From JBAXXL01 sp038206725 (GTDB lineage: Bacteria; Bacteroidota; Ignavibacteria; Kapaibacteriales; UBA2268): a stretch of 11,222 nt of DNA. Position numbers and translations under genes: made by a program. The notes beneath the pieces were generated by a model that was given only the letters and a program-made list of their open reading frames with translations, searched no databases and was not told the DNA's origin. The stretch is taken from the NCBI GenBank assembly GCA_038206725.1, contig JBBRAO010000062.1, positions 1-11,222 on the forward strand. Direction: 5' to 3'. Below are positions 6,857 to 11,222 of this stretch, in pieces (the first letter of the stretch is position 1; every line of letters starts with the position of its first letter).

Positions 6857-8326
6857 TTATTTTATTATTATTTCAATACGATTATTCAATTTAACATTCT
6901 CTTTTTTGCCGGTTTCTTTCATTGGAACCAAAGCACCCTTACCATAATGGTATAATTTTACTTTATTACTAATTCCAGAATTTAGTAAATACTTCCTTGC
7001 TGTTTCAGCACGTTTTGTCGAAACTTCAAGGTTCTTCTGTCTTGAGCCCAATTCTTCGGTATAACCGAATATATAGATTTCTCTAATGGGTTTAGTTTTA
7101 GAGTAAGCAATTATCAAATCGAGATACTTTATCATTTCATCTGTTAATTTAAAATCACTTGCCCTAGCATATACCATTTTTTTAGGATTTTTATCACCAA
7201 ATTCCAATTTAAGTAGATTTTCATCCTCTTTATCAATTTTTTCAAGTGGTGTTTTTACCTCTCCAAATCCTGCCGGAGCGTTTCCAAGCTGAGGATCAAC
7301 CGGGTTAATAGCAGTACCGGAATTAATACGACCGAGAGATCCTTCAAGGGTAAGTTGAATAGAGGCCTCTTCTTTTCTCACAACATCCAATTCGTAAGCA
7401 GGTAGTGACTCTAAAAGTCCTGCTACTTCGAAAGATATTTGCTGAGGTGTTGTAACAAGAGCATAAATCTCGTGTTCATATTCAGAATCGCTATTATAAG
7501 GCATTGTATCTATTGTTATTTCATTTAAACCAAATTTAATAGCAAAACCAAGTTTAATAACTACACTATTCCAATTTGAATTTAAATCGGCTAATATCTT
7601 AGTCCCGGCTGCTGCTGTAAAATACGGATTAAATCTCACTCGTACCTTATCATTAATATCGCTGACAGTAAACTCCCATCCGGCACCGAGTTCTATGCCG
7701 TAACGGATTTTCATCTGCTCGTGGCTCAGTTTGATATCGTGTGTTATGTAAGCAGTATCTGTTCTTATATGCATTAGTCGTGCTTCGTTAGCATAAGGCA
7801 AATCCAAGTCAAGACCTAAAGTCGCATATAAGCCCTCAACCGGAAAACTATATTTTACATACGGTGTAAATGCAAAATACTTATATGTTCCTAAATACCT
7901 GAATTTATATTCGAAAGTGTCTTTTCTTTGGATGAATTCCGATGAACTTGATCTTGAATCAGGCATATATATCCTAGCCCCATAAGCAAATTTTTCTCCG
8001 GGTGGCATATATTCTGCAAATACTCCCGTAAACCAACCTAAATCTTGACCTCGAGTAAAGTTCAATCTTGCGTTAAATGGGTTAAGTGGATACTCCGGAA
8101 GGTCCGGAAATTTTAATGTTGTTAATGTATTGAAATAGATACTGCCGTTGAGCCCAACAATTGGACCAAACCACCATTTCCCAACATTATTTCTTACAAT
8201 AATTGTGTCTTGATAAGGCTGTATCTTATAATCGTCAAAATCTTCTTTATATGCTTGCGAATAAATATTTTCAAAGCAAGCAATTAAAACTATAAACAGT
8301 ACAATATATTTGAGAAGTTTCTTCAA
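6857..8326 (-). CDS. Outer-membrane barrel-like protein with C-terminal OmpA peptidoglycan-binding domain
   Basis: A 489-residue envelope protein. Residues 1-23 are a signal peptide (MKKLLKYIVLFIVLIACF), with cleavage probably near YS-Q. Residues about 50-270 contain alternating aromatic/glycine strands typical of a small outer-membrane beta-barrel. Residues 280-380 are a linker region. Residues about 390-489 form an OmpA C-terminal domain with IYIFGYTEELGS, the conserved RA (Arg439) of the NxxLSxxRA region and NNRIEI (481-486). The canonical ligand-binding Asp is Glu424 here; the Arg is kept. The start is a TTG (8324-8326) directly after the TAA of the WD40 gene, in the same frame and without a Shine-Dalgarno. 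No earlier in-frame start is possible and the next ATG is far inside, so the signal peptide forces this start. It probably anchors the surface module to the cell wall. Confidence 0.88.
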   Translation of the reverse strand: MKKLLKYIVLFIVLIACFENIYSQAYKEDFDDYKIQPYQDTIIVRNNVGKWWFGPIVGLNGSIYFNTLTTLKFPDLPEYPLNPFNARLNFTRGQDLGWFTGVFAEYMPPGEKFAYGARIYMPDSRSSSSEFIQRKDTFEYKFRYLGTYKYFAFTPYVKYSFPVEGLYATLGLDLDLPYANEARLMHIRTDTAYITHDIKLSHEQMKIRYGIELGAGWEFTVSDINDKVRVRFNPYFTAAAGTKILADLNSNWNSVVIKLGFAIKFGLNEITIDTMPYNSDSEYEHEIYALVTTPQQISFEVAGLLESLPAYELDVVRKEEASIQLTLEGSLGRINSGTAINPVDPQLGNAPAGFGEVKTPLEKIDKEDENLLKLEFGDKNPKKMVYARASDFKLTDEMIKYLDLIIAYSKTKPIREIYIFGYTEELGSRQKNLEVSTKRAETARKYLLNSGISNKVKLYHYGKGALVPMKETGKKENVKLNNRIEIIIK

Positions 8327-10210
8327 TTATTTTTGAATGATTATTTTTTTTACAACATACAGTCCATTACTATGCAAAACTACGAAATATATTCCACTTG
8401 CAAAATTGGAAATGTTAACAGATGCTGAATATTTTTTAGGAATAATCGAATAATTTGCAGGCTGAATAGCATATCCATTTATGGTATAGATATTTATGTC
8501 TTTTTTATTGAATGTTTCATCGTCGGTAAATATATCGAAACTTACTTGATTACTAGAGAAAATTATTGAATTGTTTGTATCGGAAATATTGACTAATCGA
8601 AAAGAATTTTCCGCACATTGATTAATTATTGTCAAAAGCCCCCCGTGGTATTCAAATTTGGCACCCTTCGGTTCGAGCACTATTAGGTCTGAGAGTTTCA
8701 TACTATCGGAAACAACGCCACCAACCAAGGTTAAGCCGAGTTTTTTGTCCAACTTTGAGGATTTGATTTCTTTAGAAATGTCCCACGATACCATATCATA
8801 CAAGGTTTTTTTCGGATAATCATGTTCATAGATATTCAATATTCTATTTGGAAATGAAACCGTTGAGGTGAATTTAATATTTATCCCTTGCTTCGTAAAG
8901 CGTGGATTAACTGTCATCATTAGCGGGACTTCTATTGTCGCACCCGCCGCGGATTGTATATCGGGAATATATATTTTTGCTATGTAATCCGAATACGTTT
9001 TGATGCTATCCATAAGCACCAAAGGTTTTTGTTTTTCCCAAACCATAAAGCGTTTATCGCGACCGGTTCCTATCATCGTATCGCCCGTAACACTATAATT
9101 CGCCGATAATGCTTGCGCTTTGTAATCTAAAGAAAAGTTCTCTAAACCGGTAAGTATATTCCATTCCTTAATGGATTTGTCGAGCGATGCACTAAGAACA
9201 TTCTTAGAATTCTTGTCAAACGCTACATCGCGAACGTGAAAATCGTGTTTGTATGATTGCATCAATTCAAGAGTTTCTGTATTCCACACCTTCACAAATC
9301 CGTCAACACCACAGGTAGCGAGCATCTTACCATTGTTAGAGCAATCAACACCCCAAATAGGATTATTACTGCCACCGTTGCCGTGTGCGGCAAATTTGGA
9401 TATCAATTTAAGACTACTATCCAAAATTGTAATAGAACCATTATAATCCCCTATATATATATTATCACCGTTTTCTGAAAAACATACCGAGTAAATATCT
9501 ATAGAGTCAGCTGTTGAATAACGTTTATATGATTTTGTAACAGTATTTATTATTAATATATTCGGCGTTTTCATTAAAGCTACTACTATGCTATTTGTTT
9601 TAGCGCAGTAATCAATATCTTCCCCCGCACCTTGAGCATCTTGAAATGAAAAATTAGTATAATCTTTTGTTATGGCGGTATTAAAATCTGTTACCTGCAA
9701 AAGTGAAGAATCTAAAGTCACATTGAAATTTGAATGAATGATTTCATTTTCATCTAAGTAAGCTAAATGATAAAAGCTATTCTCGTGTGGACTGCTATAG
9801 AATTTTGTTCTCGTGTTTATATTATAGGACTCAATGAAACCACCCTTTGTACAAATTGCTAACCTTTTGCTGTCCGGTGAAAATTCGCCGTAAGTAACAT
9901 CACCCGGATTATCACAAGTTTGTTCCCAAATCAATCGCGGCGGCAAAGGTACTTTTTGAACTACCTTAAATTCAATATAATCGAAGAAATATGCTGGATA
10001 TTGGAAAGTATATTGCTTAGTAACATTATCCTGCGAAATCAATATCCAATCTGTTTCTATATCAGTTTTATAAAACAAATCCACAGGAGCGCCGTATTCA
10101 GACTCCCAAGTTATTAGTAATGTTTCATCAGGAAGAGGCCTAAAAGCAAAAGTCGGATTAGTAATTACTAATCCGCAATGTGAAACTTGAGTAGCTAGAA
10201 TAATTATCAA
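8327..10210 (-). CDS. Exported WD40 beta-propeller protein with T9SS type A sorting domain
   Basis: At least 627 residues. Residues about 15-88 look like a fibronectin/Ig-like domain (LLITWESEYG). Residues about 92-395 are WD40 blades: EFSPDSKRLAICTKGG, KMLATCGVDGFVKVWN, NVLSASLDKSIKEWN, TMIGTGRDKRFMVWE. Residues about 405-540 are an Ig-like region. The end, about 560-627, is a T9SS-type sorting domain (INIYTINGY, SGIYFVVL, VVKKIIIQK), implying transport across the outer membrane and surface attachment or release. The end coordinate used is the first conventional start, TTG at 10208-10210. The true start is probably the in-frame ACG at 10229-10231: it lies 6 bases after GGAGG and adds seven residues that complete a signal peptide (KKLLYILIIILATQ). 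The last base of the upstream stop would be shared. No known single function; probably a protein-binding scaffold. Confidence 0.88.
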   Translation of the reverse strand: MIIILATQVSHCGLVITNPTFAFRPLPDETLLITWESEYGAPVDLFYKTDIETDWILISQDNVTKQYTFQYPAYFFDYIEFKVVQKVPLPPRLIWEQTCDNPGDVTYGEFSPDSKRLAICTKGGFIESYNINTRTKFYSSPHENSFYHLAYLDENEIIHSNFNVTLDSSLLQVTDFNTAITKDYTNFSFQDAQGAGEDIDYCAKTNSIVVALMKTPNILIINTVTKSYKRYSTADSIDIYSVCFSENGDNIYIGDYNGSITILDSSLKLISKFAAHGNGGSNNPIWGVDCSNNGKMLATCGVDGFVKVWNTETLELMQSYKHDFHVRDVAFDKNSKNVLSASLDKSIKEWNILTGLENFSLDYKAQALSANYSVTGDTMIGTGRDKRFMVWEKQKPLVLMDSIKTYSDYIAKIYIPDIQSAAGATIEVPLMMTVNPRFTKQGINIKFTSTVSFPNRILNIYEHDYPKKTLYDMVSWDISKEIKSSKLDKKLGLTLVGGVVSDSMKLSDLIVLEPKGAKFEYHGGLLTIINQCAENSFRLVNISDTNNSIIFSSNQVSFDIFTDDETFNKKDINIYTINGYAIQPANYSIIPKKYSASVNISNFASGIYFVVLHSNGLYVVKKIIIQK

Positions 10211-10230
10211 TATATAAAGTAATTTTTTCG

Positions 10231-11222
10231 TTATTCTCCTCCGTTAATACCTCTAATAAGATTCACTTTAAGAATAGCCTCGCCTTGTTCAACCTGAGAA
10301 TTTGTATTCACAGGTTTAGCTTTAATAATTATATTAAACAAGCCTTGTGAAGACACTCTCTGTGGTCGGAATGTGAAACTGTGCCAACCTCTTGTTTTTA
10401 TTGGGCTACCGTCAAGTTTAACTCCATCAACTTCATCTATGATATCCGATGCATCCAACTTCCTACCGACTACATCCCAAACTTCAGTTGTAATGTATGA
10501 ATCCTCGACCAACTGATATCGTATAGTGGTTTGCTTTGTAAATGGATTAGGACCGGCTCCCGCTTGAGCAATTAATAGAGCAGGAACAGCCGCGCATTTA
10601 TAGTCTAACAGCGAATCCATCATTTGTCCATTGCCTATGTCAAGTTTTACCCATAGTTGATAGCAGTATGAACCTCCGCGATATGGAACGCTATCCGTTA
10701 AACCGGCGTAAATATGTACATTTTTATCCCAACCTTGGCACACCATTCTCGCATCGTATTGTGTAATATCATTTTTATCATAAGATAATACTAAAATTGA
10801 AGGGTTTTCTGCAAGATTGTCGTCGAAAGGATTTTTTGGAGGATCCATTTGAAACTTTCTAAATATCTTATAACCTATTGCTTTATAATCATCGCTTGTA
10901 GTAAATTCTATATCATTAACCATATCGCTTTTATAAACTACATTGAAACGGTCAAATTTATAAGACCGCCCACTTGTATCGGCTGAAAAAGTTATATCGT
11001 TGCGCTCTGAATTAATGTCTATCAATGGCACATTATCGTTGGGATCGTAGCGATTATGATCCGGTCCGTTTAAAAACAGCGAATCGGCTCCAATTTTATA
11101 TGCACAGGCCTGATAGTATGTAAGTTCCTTTTTCCATTCTAAATAGTCGTCTAAAATCATTGTTGAAGTTACGGTATAACTGCCAATTAATATGCCGGTT
11201 ACCTTAGGAACAACTTTGCAAT
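10231..11222 (-). CDS. Exported/surface protein with probable T9SS-type C-terminal domain, 5' end outside window
   Basis: The frame is open from the right edge (11222) to the TAA at 10231-10233, so about 330 codons are visible and the start is missing. The ATG at 11160 is very probably internal, because the 20 codons before it continue without a stop and read as normal protein. The N-terminal visible part (about 200 residues) has no family I recognise; it includes a motif YRGGSYCYQLWVKL reminiscent of an Ig-like fold. The final roughly 100 residues resemble a FlgD-Ig/T9SS type A sorting domain: AGPNPFTKQTTIRYQL, then VWDVVGRKL, GWHSFTF and GLFNIIIKA, ending ILKVNLIR plus a short GINGGE tail. 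That tail encodes the ribosome binding site of the next gene. This is the first visible gene of the five-gene operon, whose promoter must lie beyond the right edge. Confidence 0.82.
   Translation of the reverse strand, partial: CKVVPKVTGILIGSYTVTSTMILDDYLEWKKELTYYQACAYKIGADSLFLNGPDHNRYDPNDNVPLIDINSERNDITFSADTSGRSYKFDRFNVVYKSDMVNDIEFTTSDDYKAIGYKIFRKFQMDPPKNPFDDNLAENPSILVLSYDKNDITQYDARMVCQGWDKNVHIYAGLTDSVPYRGGSYCYQLWVKLDIGNGQMMDSLLDYKCAAVPALLIAQAGAGPNPFTKQTTIRYQLVEDSYITTEVWDVVGRKLDASDIIDEVDGVKLDGSPIKTRGWHSFTFRPQRVSSQGLFNIIIKAKPVNTNSQVEQGEAILKVNLIRGINGGE
10236..10242 (-). promoter_or_regulatory. Shine-Dalgarno GGAGGAG for the WD40 gene, inside the end of the preceding gene
   Basis: GGAGGAG is formed by the last codons (Gly-Gly-Glu) of the upstream gene. 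It lies 6 bases (counted from GGAGG) before an ACG at 10231-10229, but 27 bases before the first conventional start (TTG at 10210). It therefore argues for initiation at the ACG or a start very close to it. Confidence 0.7.

Noticed and set aside
6857..10210. WD40 and OmpA frames as one gene broken by a premature stop
   Set aside because: The first frame ends with a complete T9SS sorting domain and the second begins with a complete signal peptide, so two proteins explain the junction better than a nonsense mutation.
11158..11160. ATG at 11160 as the start of the rightmost gene
   Set aside because: The frame stays open through 11222 to the window edge, there is no signal peptide or Shine-Dalgarno at this ATG, and the preceding codons look like ordinary coding sequence.

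Overview
The window looks like chromosomal DNA from an AT-rich, Gram-negative member of the Bacteroidota/Chlorobiota group. The evidence is: secretion-type C-terminal sorting domains (type IX secretion, T9SS) on at least one and probably two proteins, an OmpA-family protein behind an outer-membrane barrel-like domain, a lipoprotein S9 peptidase of the kind common in this phylum, and a surface protein with the phylum's 'GGDL..TYPNPTI' repeats. Several genes have clear Shine-Dalgarno sequences (GGAGG, AGGA). This fits deep lineages such as Ignavibacteria or Kapabacteria better than Bacteroidia or Flavobacteriia, which mostly lack them. The lineage assignment is inference.

Layout. Positions 1-1335 (minus strand) hold the N-terminal 445 codons of a large exported repeat protein that runs off the left edge. 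Positions 1336-2080 are a very AT-rich 745-base gap between divergent genes. It contains inverted repeats and a strong factor-independent terminator at 1989-2025, pointing towards the next gene, with no gene in front of it. Positions 2081-4162 (plus strand) encode a complete DPP5-like S9 peptidase lipoprotein. A long hairpin at 4183-4228 closes both this gene and the convergent operon opposite.

Positions 4256-11222 are one tightly packed minus-strand operon of five genes. In transcription order they are: a partial exported protein with a T9SS-type end (10231-11222, 5' end outside the window); an exported WD40 beta-propeller protein with a T9SS sorting end (8327-10210, probably starting upstream at 10231); an outer-membrane-barrel/OmpA peptidoglycan-binding protein (6857-8326); a single-domain response regulator (6472-6837); and a CHASE-PAS histidine-kinase-like sensor (4256-6463). 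Junctions are 1-base overlap or close, 0, 19 and 8 bases.

The operon reads as a cell-envelope module: secreted or surface proteins, an envelope anchor, and an inner-membrane sensor plus regulator that could report on an extracellular ligand. The most striking point is that the sensor keeps a phospho-acceptor-type histidine but appears to have lost the ATP-binding motifs of its catalytic domain, while the response regulator is fully canonical. The translation starts of the WD40 and OmpA genes are also unusual: an apparent ACG behind an ideal Shine-Dalgarno in one case, and in the other a TTG directly abutting, and in frame with, the previous stop codon.
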